The notes below the pieces were generated by a model that saw only the letters and a list, made by a program, of their open reading frames with translations, was not told the origin of the DNA and did not search any database. This document shows, piece after piece, positions 16,901-24,821 of a stretch of 64,000 bases of DNA; the first letter of the stretch is position 1; each line of letters starts with the position of its first letter. Origin of the DNA: UBA6623 sp965217195 (GTDB lineage Bacteria > Acidobacteriota > Terriglobia > Bryobacterales > UBA6623); NCBI GenBank assembly GCA_965217195.1, contig CBDCHL010000005.1, forward strand, positions 124,001-188,000, read 5' to 3'. The translations under genes and the position numbers were made by a program.

Positions 16901-17200
16901 ATGGCAGCATCGAAAATGACCCAGGCGCAGACGGTAGCGGCGCTGGCGGGCACGCAGGACGTCAGCAAGAAAGACGCCAAGTCGTTTCTTGAGAATCTAG
17001 CGGCGTTGGCGGTCAAGCAAACGAAGACGACCGGCGAATTCACGATTCCCGGCATCGGGAAACTGGTTAAGTCCGAACGGAAGGCTCGATGGGGCCGCAA
17101 CCCGGCTACAGGCGAGAAGATTCGGATCAAGGCCAGGAAGGTCGTCAAATTCCGCGTGGCGAAGGCCGCGAAGGATGCGATCGTCCCTCCCAAGAAGTAG
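16901..17200 (+). CDS. HU/IHF-family DNA-binding protein
   Basis: A 99-residue basic histone-like protein. The start is fixed by AAGGAG at 16891-16896 ahead of ATG 16901; a longer in-frame reading from 16784 crosses the promoter. MTQAQTVAALAGTQDVSKKDAKSFLENLAALAV forms the dimerising helices, GEFTIPGIGKLVK the beta turn, and RKARWGRNPATGEKIRIKARKVVKF the DNA-binding arm. Should coat and bend the chromosome. A promoter lies upstream and a strong hairpin downstream, so it is a monocistronic unit. Confidence 0.93.
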   Translation: MAASKMTQAQTVAALAGTQDVSKKDAKSFLENLAALAVKQTKTTGEFTIPGIGKLVKSERKARWGRNPATGEKIRIKARKVVKFRVAKAAKDAIVPPKK

Positions 17201-17221
17201 CACCAACCTACTTCTACGCAC

Positions 17222-17255
17222 GAACCCCACTCGGTCGCCCGGCCGAGTGGGGTTC
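17222..17255 (+). terminator. Terminator-like hairpin after the HU-like gene
   Basis: A perfect 13-bp stem GAACCCCACTCGG/CCGAGTGGGGTTC with an 8-nt loop, 22 bp after the stop codon. It lacks a U-tract, so it may act as a transcript stabiliser or a weak bidirectional terminator toward tatA. Confidence 0.65.
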
Positions 17256-17314
17256 AGTGAAAAAGTGTTCACAGGGCCCCTTCCAGGGGCAGCCTCAAGA
17301 GCAGTGGAATCGGC

Positions 17315-17551
17315 TTATTGAGCCGACCCTGGGGGCTGGGTGTCTTTGTCCGCCTTGTCCTCTTTCTCTTTCTCTTCCCCTTTCAGAGAAGACTTGAACT
17401 GGCGGATGCCCTCGCCCAGGCCTTTGCCGATCTCGGGGATCTTACGTCCTCCGAACAGCAGCACCGCGATGCCCAGCACCACGAGCAGCTCCGGCACGCC
17501 CAAGCTGGGCAGAAACCACGCCGTCGGGACGTTGGTGAAAATCGGTTGCAC
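17315..17551 (-). CDS. tatA: Twin-arginine translocase subunit TatA/TatE
   Basis: A 78-residue protein: one membrane helix (LPSLGVPELLVVLGIAVLLFG), the hinge GGRKIPEIGKGLGEGIRQFK and a charged tail rich in Lys/Glu. It polymerises to form the Tat export pore for folded proteins. The start is GTG 17551 with AGGAG 8 nt upstream; the longer ORF from 17722 lacks family similarity at its N-terminus. Tat substrates seem present in the window (for example the DUF1501 protein with RRHFFERC). tatB and tatC are not nearby. Confidence 0.93.
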   Translation of the reverse strand: MQPIFTNVPTAWFLPSLGVPELLVVLGIAVLLFGGRKIPEIGKGLGEGIRQFKSSLKGEEKEKEDKADKDTQPPGSAQ

Positions 17552-17637
17552 TATAGTTGCTCCTGCGACTTCATTGTAGTTGCCGGTTTTGCAAGGGTCA
17601 ACCTGCGCCGCGCGCCGGTTTATTCTTCCCGTGCGGT

Positions 17638-18405
17638 TCAGTTCACCCAATCGTCGGGGCGGCGGCGGTCTTGTTTGCGCATGTAGACTTCGAACCGTCG
17701 CCGCGCGCGCTTCCGTTGCCACAGCCGCAGGCTGCCCAGCCAGTCAATGTCGAAGAAGGTGGGTCGAAACCGCAGATAGTAAAAGCCGAACACCATCCCA
17801 CCCAAATGGGCCATGTGGCTGATGCGACTGCCGCCGGCTCCGAAGGTGGAAAGGAAAGCGATGCCGCCCAGGATCAGCACGAAGATGCGCGCCGGGATCG
17901 GAAACAACAAGCCGAAAAAGACGGTGCGGTTGGGGTAGAGCAACCCGAACGCGAGCAATAGGCCGTAGATCGCTCCGGAGGCGCCGATGGTGGGGATGGC
18001 CAACTCGCGTCCGCTGCCCAGCAAGAGGCGGGCGGCGACGTCACACAGCCCGGCACCGATACCGCAGAAGAAGTAGTAGTTCAGAAATCGCCGTGTACCC
18101 CAGTCTCGCTCGAGATCGGAACCGAACATCCACAGCGTCAGCATGTTGAACAGAATATGACCGAAACCGTTCGGGCTGTGCAGGAATAGATAGGTGACGG
18201 GCTGCCAAATGACCGCGCCCTTGATTACCCACGATGGAATCAAACTCAACGCCTGAAACAGCAGCATCAACGGCCCAATGCGCAACTGCACCGACAGGAA
18301 ATAAATGACGAAGACGACCGAGTTGGTGATCAGCAACCACTTGACGCCTGGGGGAACCGGCCCACCTCCGAAACTGACCGCAGGACCGCGAGGAGAGTAG
18401 CCCAT
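17638..18405 (-). CDS. Rhomboid-family intramembrane serine protease
   Basis: A 255-residue membrane protein with six helices. The catalytic Ser is in GASGAIYGLLLAFG and the catalytic His in HMAHLGGMVFGFYYL. The WQPVTYLFLHSPNGFGHILFNMLTLWMFG block is typical of GlpG-like rhomboids. It should cut membrane-protein segments within the bilayer. The cytoplasmic C-terminal tail is basic (RKRARRRFEVYMRKQDRRR). It is followed after 86 bp by tatA on the same strand, and other bacteria are known to use a rhomboid to process TatA, so a link is possible but inferred. Confidence 0.92.
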   Translation of the reverse strand: MGYSPRGPAVSFGGGPVPPGVKWLLITNSVVFVIYFLSVQLRIGPLMLLFQALSLIPSWVIKGAVIWQPVTYLFLHSPNGFGHILFNMLTLWMFGSDLERDWGTRRFLNYYFFCGIGAGLCDVAARLLLGSGRELAIPTIGASGAIYGLLLAFGLLYPNRTVFFGLLFPIPARIFVLILGGIAFLSTFGAGGSRISHMAHLGGMVFGFYYLRFRPTFFDIDWLGSLRLWQRKRARRRFEVYMRKQDRRRPDDWVN

Positions 18406-18521
18406 AAGTTGTATCAGAGGGCGATGGAGCCGGCGTCGCTCATCTACGCCCGTACTTGCAGCATAGCAGCCGACCGGTTGTGCTCCAGTTGTGTCGTCAG
18501 GGACAGCCGAGGTGGTTCAGG

Positions 18522-19064
18522 TTAGTCGGCTTTCCTCAGAACAGGGTAGAACTGCGTGAACACGTTGTCGGTCGCGGCGTGTTCGTCGTGGCAGGACCAG
18601 CACTCCGCTTTCGGGAAGGCTTTGGCACGATCGGCGCGTTTTCCGTCCGGCAGGTCAAAACTGAAATAGGCCCATGATTCCGGAAAGCGCGAGCTGTCTT
18701 TGACGGCGGCTTCGAGGCCCACGGAGTGTTCCTCGAAATGCCCGCGGCGATTGATGGAGGCATGCGAGCCGGGGGTGAAGACTTCCATAGCCAGGATCGT
18801 TCGTTCGGGGAAACGGCCGGTCTTCTTGTACTCGCGATAGGATTCCGGGTTGATATAGATGTTGTGAAAAGTCGGGTGCTTGTCGGGATCGGGCTCTTTG
18901 TCGTAACTCATGGCCAATGAAGCCCCGGCGAAGATCCATTCTCGGAAGCCTTCGGGGCGGAGGAGTTGGTCGTCGGCAAAGCGCGGGGCGGCGGTTTGGG
19001 CTTGTAACGCGGCGGCGGTGAGTAGGGTAACTAGGATCGCGGCTGCATGGGTGGTGTGGCGCAT
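18522..19064 (-). CDS. Cytochrome P460-family c-type heme protein
   Basis: A 180-residue exported protein (signal MRHTTHAAAILVTLLTAAALQA) with the P460 fold blocks FREWIFAGASLAMSYD, HNIYINPESYREYKKTGRFPERTILAMEVF and SWAYFSFDLPDGKRAD, and one heme-c motif, CWSCH, followed by DEHAATDNVFTQFYPVL. P460 proteins oxidise hydroxylamine or bind NO and related small nitrogen species. Whether this member forms the P460 Lys cross-link cannot be seen. It is the last same-strand gene after the Mla operon, 95 bp below mlaD. Confidence 0.88.
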   Translation of the reverse strand: MRHTTHAAAILVTLLTAAALQAQTAAPRFADDQLLRPEGFREWIFAGASLAMSYDKEPDPDKHPTFHNIYINPESYREYKKTGRFPERTILAMEVFTPGSHASINRRGHFEEHSVGLEAAVKDSSRFPESWAYFSFDLPDGKRADRAKAFPKAECWSCHDEHAATDNVFTQFYPVLRKAD

Positions 19065-19159
19065 CGTGGTCCCCTTTCAATGGCGCGGGCAGGCCGCACT
19101 GGCGAGAAAAGCCGCGGGTCTCTGCGAGCCCCGCGCTACGCATATTCCGCGGAAGTCCG

Positions 19160-20137
19160 CTACCGGCCCGACGTCACCGGGACTTGGCGGTCCGGTTTGG
19201 GTTTGACCCGAATGAGGCTCCAGGGCCGCTGGCGTAGCTCGTCGGTCAGCCGCTCGATATTCTCCGAGCTAACCCGAAAGTTCTCGAGCATTTCGTTGAC
19301 GTTCTCTTCGTTGACGACAACAAGGGCTTGCATGTCTTCAATCAACCGTCTCGTATCTTTCAGCGTGGCCTCGATTTGAGCCAAGTCTCGCTTGAGCGGC
19401 TCGCGCGTTTCCGTGATGGTTTGGTCGAGATTGCCCATGGTCTTGTCGGCATGCTTGGCGATTTGGCGCATATCGTCGAGAAGCTCGTCCACCTTCACGA
19501 GCATTTCGCTGGTCTGGGTGGTGATCTTGTCGAACTTGGGGCGTTGCTCGGTGATCATCTGATTGGAGTTTTCGAGTAAAGACTCGAGCTGTTGTCGATT
19601 CCGTTCGCCGGTCAGTTCGTTGAGGTTGTCGAGGAGGATCTCGGCCCGGTCGGTCAGCGAAATGAAATTGGCGCGAATGTCCCTCATCAAGACGGTCGCT
19701 TCCGCGGAGACCGTCGAAATCTGTGCCGTGAGATCGTCGAGCGTGAGGGTTTCCTGGGAGCGAATAACACCGCCCGGCTCGATGCGCGCTGCGTCCGCTG
19801 AGCCGGTGCTGACTTCCAGATACCGCTCCCCCAGCGCGCTTAGCGATGCCGCCGTTGCAACCGAGTCCTCATTGACTGGAATGTCGGTGCGCATTTCAAT
19901 GATGACTTCGACTTTCGTGGGGTCCTCGGCGTAGGGGCGGACGACGTCGACAATACCCGCCTTCAGGCCCCCGAACCGGACCAGTGTTCCCGTATCGAGC
20001 CCGGCGGCAAAGGTGAAGTATGTCCGATAGGAAACCTTGCCGCCTGCCAGTTGTACGTTCGCGACGGAGATGAACACGTAGACGAAAATGATGACCGCAA
20101 CGATCACGAACGTGCCGACTTTGGCTTCGTTGCTCAT
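19160..20137 (-). CDS. mlaD: MlaD-like MCE-domain lipid transport protein
   Basis: A 325-residue periplasmic substrate-binding subunit of the Mla-type phospholipid transporter. N-terminal membrane anchor (TFVIVAVIIFVYVFISVANV), one MCE domain (SYRTYFTFAAGLDTGTLVRFGGLKAGIVDVV ... LGERYLEVSTG), then about 180 residues of predicted coiled coil (NRQQLESLLENSNQMITEQRPKF ...). This is longer than E. coli MlaD (about 180 residues) and more like plant-TGD2 or Mce forms that span the periplasm. Encoded directly after the ATPase and permease. Confidence 0.92.
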   Translation of the reverse strand: MSNEAKVGTFVIVAVIIFVYVFISVANVQLAGGKVSYRTYFTFAAGLDTGTLVRFGGLKAGIVDVVRPYAEDPTKVEVIIEMRTDIPVNEDSVATAASLSALGERYLEVSTGSADAARIEPGGVIRSQETLTLDDLTAQISTVSAEATVLMRDIRANFISLTDRAEILLDNLNELTGERNRQQLESLLENSNQMITEQRPKFDKITTQTSEMLVKVDELLDDMRQIAKHADKTMGNLDQTITETREPLKRDLAQIEATLKDTRRLIEDMQALVVVNEENVNEMLENFRVSSENIERLTDELRQRPWSLIRVKPKPDRQVPVTSGR

Positions 20138-20191
20138 GGTGTCCGAATCGAATTGGTTCGCGCCGAAGTCCTTGTATTATCTCTCGGACAA

Positions 20192-21019
20192 CTATCTCTC
20201 GGTCAGGCGGTGTAAGTAGGCCTGCTCGTCGGAGCCGATTTCATCCGGTACGCGATCGAGAAACTGCCGAATGCGCGGATGGTCACTATTGCGAATCTCT
20301 TCCTTGGTCCCCACAGTGATCATCGTTCCCTTGCGCAGCATGCACAAGCGATCAGCGATCAAAAAGGCACTCTCGAGTTCGTGCGTCACGACAACGATGG
20401 TCATCTTGAAAGCGCTCTTCAGGTGCAGGATCAGTTCGTCGATACCGGCGGCGATGATCGGATCGAGCCCGGCGGAGGGTTCGTCGAACATCAGAATCTC
20501 GGGGTCCATTGCCAGAGCCCGTGCAACCGAGGCGCGTTTCTTCATCCCACCGGAGAGCTGGGAAGGAAACAAATCCTCCACGCCACCGAGGCCGACCTGC
20601 TCCAGTTTCATGCGAGTCATGAGCTTGATGGTCGATTCCGCCAGGTTCGTATGCTCGCGTAGCGGCAGAGCGACATTGTCTCCGACCGTCATCGAGTTGA
20701 ACATCGCCGCGCTCTGAAACGAAATGCCCATGATGCGACGGATCTCGAACAAATCCTTTTGGGAAGCTTGAGTAACGTCGATTCCCTTGATCAGAATCCG
20801 GCCCGACGTCGGTTTTTCGAGCGCTTCGATATGCCGGAACAACGTGCTCTTGCCCGAGCCGCTGCCCCCCAAAATGACCATCGTCTCGCCGGCGTGAATG
20901 TCGAGATTGACCCCGTTGAGTACGGTGTGGTCGCCGTATCGGACAACCAGGTCTTGGACGGAAATGAGCGCCTCATCCTTTCCGCCGTTGCGTGCCGCAT
21001 CCGGATTAGATGTTGTCAT
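20192..21019 (-). CDS. mlaF: MlaF-like ABC transporter ATPase
   Basis: A 275-residue ABC ATPase: Walker A GGSGSGKST, signature LSGGMKKRASVARAL, Walker B ILMFDEPSAGLDP and the H-loop TIVVVTHELESA. MKKR after the signature is typical of Mla/Mkl-type importers rather than drug exporters. Its ATG overlaps the permease stop by ATGA (21016-21019), so the two are translationally coupled. It powers lipid movement between the membranes with MlaE and MlaD. Confidence 0.94.
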   Translation of the reverse strand: MTTSNPDAARNGGKDEALISVQDLVVRYGDHTVLNGVNLDIHAGETMVILGGSGSGKSTLFRHIEALEKPTSGRILIKGIDVTQASQKDLFEIRRIMGISFQSAAMFNSMTVGDNVALPLREHTNLAESTIKLMTRMKLEQVGLGGVEDLFPSQLSGGMKKRASVARALAMDPEILMFDEPSAGLDPIIAAGIDELILHLKSAFKMTIVVVTHELESAFLIADRLCMLRKGTMITVGTKEEIRNSDHPRIRQFLDRVPDEIGSDEQAYLHRLTER

Positions 21020-21813
21020 TTCCAGAAGAAGTAGAAGAACCCGGTGAACAACAAGTCCGCCAGCACGATCAAAAAGATCGATTTCACGACCGCCGAGGTC
21101 GTCGCATGGCCCACGCCCTCGGGCCCGCCCCGAACCAGGAAGCCTTCAAAGCAACCGACGTGGACGATAATCGTCCCGAAGGCGATGCTCTTGACCAACC
21201 CGGAGACAATATCGCGCAGCAACAGAACCTCGAACGTCGCGCGAATGTAAACGTTCATCTCCATATCGAGCGAAAAGTAGGTGAAGATGCCGCCCGCCAA
21301 AATGCCGGCCGTGTCCGCCGCAATGGTCAAACACGGCATCATGACCATCATGGCGAGGTATTTCGGAACCAGAACAAATTCCACCGGATCGAGCGCCATG
21401 GCGCGTAGCGCGTCGACCTCCTCGGTGACGACCATCGTTCCGATCTCCGCCGAAAAGGCCGACCCGGAGCGGCCGATCACGACAATCGCGGTCATCAGGG
21501 GACCTAACTCGCGAGTGATTGTGACACCGACCAAGTTTATGACGAACTGAAGCGCGCCGAACTTGCGCAACTCCGCTCCGGCTTGCAGCGCCAGGATCAA
21601 TCCCGTGCAGGCGGCGATCAGACAGACGACGGGTAGCGCGTGAACGCCGACCACCGCCATATGGCGAACGGTCGATTGCCAGCGCAAACGCGAGCCGGTA
21701 AATGGGTTTGCGCGCCAAGAGGCTCTAAAACCACGCCAAAACTGGATCGTCAACCCGCCGACGTACTCGACCTTTTCGATCGTGGATTTACCGACGGCTT
21801 CTAGGACGTTCAT
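21016..21813 (-). CDS. mlaE: MlaE-like ABC transporter permease
   Basis: A 265-residue permease of the MlaE/YrbE family with five or six helices. Diagnostic blocks are PLMTAIVVIGRSGSAFSAEIGTM, EEVDALRAMALDPVEFVLVPKYLAMM and the terminal DLLFTGFFYFFWK. It forms the membrane channel of the Mla complex. Preceded by a STAS-domain gene, the position often held by mlaB, and overlapping mlaF by 4 bp. Confidence 0.94.
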   Translation of the reverse strand: MNVLEAVGKSTIEKVEYVGGLTIQFWRGFRASWRANPFTGSRLRWQSTVRHMAVVGVHALPVVCLIAACTGLILALQAGAELRKFGALQFVINLVGVTITRELGPLMTAIVVIGRSGSAFSAEIGTMVVTEEVDALRAMALDPVEFVLVPKYLAMMVMMPCLTIAADTAGILAGGIFTYFSLDMEMNVYIRATFEVLLLRDIVSGLVKSIAFGTIIVHVGCFEGFLVRGGPEGVGHATTSAVVKSIFLIVLADLLFTGFFYFFWK

Positions 21814-21877
21814 GAGCAGAGCATGAGCGGCAGTCGGAGGAATCGATGGCCGGCTGGAACCAGCGCGGGAATGCTCC

Positions 21878-22207
21878 TCAGGCGAGGGCCTCCTGCTCGG
21901 TCGCGGCGACCTCGAAAACGTTCAGCAGCCGCGTCAACTCCAAGACATGCCGCGGGCCGTCGTTAAGTCCGACCAGGATCAACCGAGCTTCCTGTCGTTT
22001 CGCTTCTTGCAAGGCTTCGACGAGGCTGGCGATGCCGGAACTGTCGACGTAGGGGACCTCGGTCAGGTTCAAAATCACTTTTTGTTGCTCGCGATTGCGA
22101 AACAGATCCAAGACCGTATCCCGCAGTTGTGGAGACGAATAGAGGTCGACATCGCCAGTAACATAGACGATCGAACAGGCCCCGTCGCGCTTTACATTGA
22201 TCTCCAT
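21878..22207 (-). CDS. STAS-domain anti-sigma factor antagonist (MlaB/RsbV-like)
   Basis: A 109-residue single STAS domain. The phosphorylatable serine is recognisable in VPYVDSSGIASLVEAL, with DVDLYSSPQLRDTVLDLF upstream. In Mla operons the STAS protein MlaB binds the ATPase. In stress systems an RsbV binds an RsbW kinase. Here both possible partners flank it: an RsbW-like kinase 13 bp upstream and the Mla permease and ATPase 64 bp downstream. It keeps the Ser that MlaB members usually lack, favouring a phospho-switch. Confidence 0.9.
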   Translation of the reverse strand: MEINVKRDGACSIVYVTGDVDLYSSPQLRDTVLDLFRNREQQKVILNLTEVPYVDSSGIASLVEALQEAKRQEARLILVGLNDGPRHVLELTRLLNVFEVAATEQEALA

Positions 22208-22220
22208 GGCTTTCGGTTAC

Positions 22221-22634
22221 TCAGCTGCTTGCGGGCCGCTTCGTCATGCGCAACAGATTCCGGTTGTCTTCGCGAAGATACTCGACGGTGTCCATTATCG
22301 TGCGCATCAAATAGACGCCTCGTCCACCCGCGCGAAGCTCGTCCGGGGGCGGCGGCAAGTCCGCGACGTCGAACGGCTCGCCGTCGTCCCGAATCTCGAC
22401 TTCCAACGCGCCGTTTCTCAAGGCGCAGCAAAGTTCAATGGGGCGGGTCTCGTCTCCGCCGTAGGAATGGCGCATCACATTGGCTAGCGCCTCCCCGACC
22501 GCCAATTCGACCTCCCGCTGCGTCTGGGCTGAAAACCCCGCCTGTTCGGTGAATTCCTCCACCAATAACCGCACGGGCCGTAGCCATCGGGGGTCGCTGA
22601 CGAATTTGACCTCGAGTGCCTCGGCCACGTTCAC
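22221..22634 (-). CDS. RsbW/SpoIIAB-like serine kinase (HATPase) anti-sigma factor
   Basis: A 137-residue GHKL ATPase: VELAVGEALANVMRHSYGG is the N-box, LEVEIRDDGEPFDV the G1 box and RAGGRGVYLMRTIMDTVEY the G2 box. It should phosphorylate a partner STAS protein on serine and hold a sigma factor or other target. GTG 22634 is chosen because a TATAAT lies at 22666-22671 and the upstream frame has no similarity. First gene of the operon that continues with STAS, mlaE, mlaF and mlaD. No sigma factor gene is nearby. Confidence 0.85.
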   Translation of the reverse strand: MNVAEALEVKFVSDPRWLRPVRLLVEEFTEQAGFSAQTQREVELAVGEALANVMRHSYGGDETRPIELCCALRNGALEVEIRDDGEPFDVADLPPPPDELRAGGRGVYLMRTIMDTVEYLREDNRNLLRMTKRPASS

Positions 22635-22665
22635 GCGCTTGGGGACGTAAGCCCGTTCCAGCGGA

Positions 22666-22694
22666 ATTATAGCATGACGCTTACGGCAGTCCCA
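22666..22694 (-). promoter_or_regulatory. Promoter of the RsbW-STAS-Mla operon
   Basis: Perfect -10 TATAAT (22671-22666) with a 17-bp spacer to a weak -35 TGGGAC (22694-22689). The start point would be near 22659, 25 nt before GTG 22634. The weak -35 suggests an activator or low basal expression. Confidence 0.5.
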
Positions 22695-22767
22695 CCAAGT
22701 GGTTCCGCGCCGCCCGGAAGCGTCTTGAGGGATCGGCTGGGGAAGCTTCTCGCCACGACGAGGAGGT

Positions 22768-23748
22768 TTAACGCGCTGCGCCGGACCTGGCCGCCGGCTC
22801 GTGCGACCGAAAAAACTCGATCGTCTGTTCGAGGCCTTCGGCGAACGGTACCCGCGGTTCCCAGTCGAGAACGCGCTTGGCCTTGCCGATGTCCGGGCGG
22901 CGTTGCTTGGGGTCATCTTGGGGCAGAGGACGGAAATCGATTTCGGAATCGGAGCCCATGTGACTCCGAATCGTTTGCGCGAACTCGAGAATCGTCATTT
23001 CCGTCGGATTCCCGAGGTTGACCGGTTCCCGCTCATCGCTTTCCATGAGGCGGTGCAAACCCTCGACCAGATCGGAAACAAAGCAAAAGCTGCGCGTTTG
23101 GGAGCCGTCCCCGAAAACAGTCAGCGGTTTGCCTTGCAGCGCTTGATCGAGAAAAGTCGGCACGACGCGACCGTCGTTGAGCTTCATGCGCGGCCCAAAT
23201 GTATTAAAGATGCGCGCGATGTGAGTCTCGACGCCGAAGGTACGATGATAGGCCATTGTCAGAGCTTCGGAAAAGCGTTTGGCCTCGTCGTACACCGAAC
23301 GGGGGCCGATCGGGTTTACGTGTCCCCAATAGGTTTCCACTTGCGGATGGACGAGCGGGTCTCCGTAGGTTTCCGAAGTCGACGCCATCAGGAATGCCGC
23401 GCCCTTGTCGCGGGCCAGATCGAGCAAGTTCTTGGTGCCGGCCGAGCCGACCATCATGGTTTCGATCGGCAGGTCCAGGTAGTCGAACGGGCTCGCGGGG
23501 GAAGCCAAGTTGTAAACCCGATCGATCGGGCTGTCGATCGGCAGCGTTTGGCAGATGTCGTGCTCGACGAATTCGAACATCGAGTTGTCACGGAGGTGTT
23601 GGATGTTTTCCGCGCGACCGGTCGAACAATTGTCAACGGCGAGGATATGATGACCTTCGGACGAAAGGCGGTCGCAAAGGTGCGAACCGACAAAGCCCGC
23701 ACCGCCCGCAATGAGAATTCTCAATGGTTTTCCCCGATCGCTGTCCAT
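22768..23748 (-). CDS. UDP-glucuronate decarboxylase-like NAD-dependent epimerase
   Basis: A 326-residue extended SDR. Cofactor motif GGAGFVGSHLC, VYNLASPASPFDYLDLPIET, active-site YDEAK and the FGDGSQTRSFCFVSDLVEG block match UDP-xylose synthase (UXS), which makes UDP-xylose from UDP-glucuronate for cell-surface polysaccharide. Similar proteins act as dTDP-glucose dehydratases, but the ASPASP and SQTRSF blocks favour UXS. It lies upstream of the RsbW/Mla operon on the same strand, separated by 133 bp and a promoter. Confidence 0.88.
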   Translation of the reverse strand: MDSDRGKPLRILIAGGAGFVGSHLCDRLSSEGHHILAVDNCSTGRAENIQHLRDNSMFEFVEHDICQTLPIDSPIDRVYNLASPASPFDYLDLPIETMMVGSAGTKNLLDLARDKGAAFLMASTSETYGDPLVHPQVETYWGHVNPIGPRSVYDEAKRFSEALTMAYHRTFGVETHIARIFNTFGPRMKLNDGRVVPTFLDQALQGKPLTVFGDGSQTRSFCFVSDLVEGLHRLMESDEREPVNLGNPTEMTILEFAQTIRSHMGSDSEIDFRPLPQDDPKQRRPDIGKAKRVLDWEPRVPFAEGLEQTIEFFRSHEPAARSGAAR

Positions 23749-24044
23749 GCGTCAACGCGCCCGGTTCGCGGCGACCCGAGCCCGTCGGCGCGTAGCGGTC
23801 CGCATGTAGTCCGTGTTCGGCTGAGTTTTCATGGTAAGAGCAGCTAGTGCGTTCGGGCAACTTCGAGTGACCGCGGATTCCGCGGCCGACGCGTTCTGCT
23901 TTCAGGTCGCGACTCTTGTACCGTCTCGTTAACGCGATCGGCCGGCCCCGTCTACCACTGCAGGGTCGGCGGCGGCGGCGGCAAGAAATCAGTGGAGTGT
24001 CGTCCGCGCGACTCGGCACAATAGAGAGGATTTCCGGGCCGGCG

Positions 24045-24665
24045 ATGACGGCAAGCAAACTGACTTCCACCACCCACGCGCTAACGCGCGCGTTCTTCGC
24101 CCGGCCAACGACGGCGGTCGCGCCGGATTTGCTGGGGACCATCCTGATTCACGAGACGGCCGACGGCTTCTTGGCCGGGAAGATCGTGGAGGTCGAGGCC
24201 TATCTCGGTGACCGCGATCCCGCGGCCCATGCATACAAAGGGCTGACAGACCGCACGCGCGTCTTGTTCGGCCCGCCCGGCCATGCCTATGTGTACCTGA
24301 GCTACGGGATGCACGAATGCTTGAACTTCGTCACCGAGCCGCCGGGACGGCCCGGTTGCGTGCTGATCCGCGCACTGGAGCCGCTGGTAGGCGTGGAGCG
24401 CATGCGCACCCGCCGACCGAAGGCGAGAACGGAGCGGAATCTGGCTTCCGGGCCCGGAAAGCTGACCCGAGCTATGGGTATATCCCGCGCCCATTATGGC
24501 GTGGACATCACGAAGGGGGCGCTTCGGGTCAGACGGCTACGGCGTCGCGACGAGCTTGAAATCGCGACGTCCCGGCGCGTTGGGATCTCAACGGCCCAAG
24601 ATCTCCCTTTGCGCTTTTTCGTGCGGGGCAACCCACATGTCAGCCGCGCCCATCCGAGCCCATGA
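24045..24665 (+). CDS. mpg: 3-methyladenine DNA glycosylase (AAG/Mpg family)
   Basis: A 206-residue single-domain glycosylase that flips and removes alkylated and deaminated purines. Family blocks are LARAFFARP-like TRAFFARPTTAVAPDLLGTIL, KIVEVEAYLGDRDPAAHAYKGLTDRTRVLFG, HAYVYLSYGMHECLNFV and LASGPGKLTRAMGI. The catalytic Glu is in VEVEAYLG and the intercalating Tyr in VYLSYG. ATG 24045 is used; the frame is open further upstream but without family similarity. Stands alone, convergent with leuA across repeat D2. Confidence 0.92.
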   Translation: MTASKLTSTTHALTRAFFARPTTAVAPDLLGTILIHETADGFLAGKIVEVEAYLGDRDPAAHAYKGLTDRTRVLFGPPGHAYVYLSYGMHECLNFVTEPPGRPGCVLIRALEPLVGVERMRTRRPKARTERNLASGPGKLTRAMGISRAHYGVDITKGALRVRRLRRRDELEIATSRRVGISTAQDLPLRFFVRGNPHVSRAHPSP

Positions 24666-24720
24666 AGGTTCCGACGAGTGTGCGACACGAATGTGAGGCG
24701 ACCCTCTCGTAATGGGAGGG

Positions 24721-24804
24721 GTAGAAACAGAGGCGTGGACGGAAGTCCACGCTCAGCCCGATTAACCGAGGCCTGTATTGATGTCGTGCACCCGTTCCGA
24801 TGTT
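24721..24804. repeat. Interspersed repeat D2 between mpg and leuA stops
   Basis: GGCGTGGACGGAAGTCCACG with CAGCCCGATTAACC and TGTCGTGCACCCGTTCCGATG. It forms a GTGGAC/GTCCAC hairpin. Lies 56 bp after the mpg stop and 18 bp from the leuA stop, in the place where the missing 3' part of leuA would be expected. Confidence 0.75.
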
Positions 24805-24821
24805 TGCCGAGGCTCACCCGA

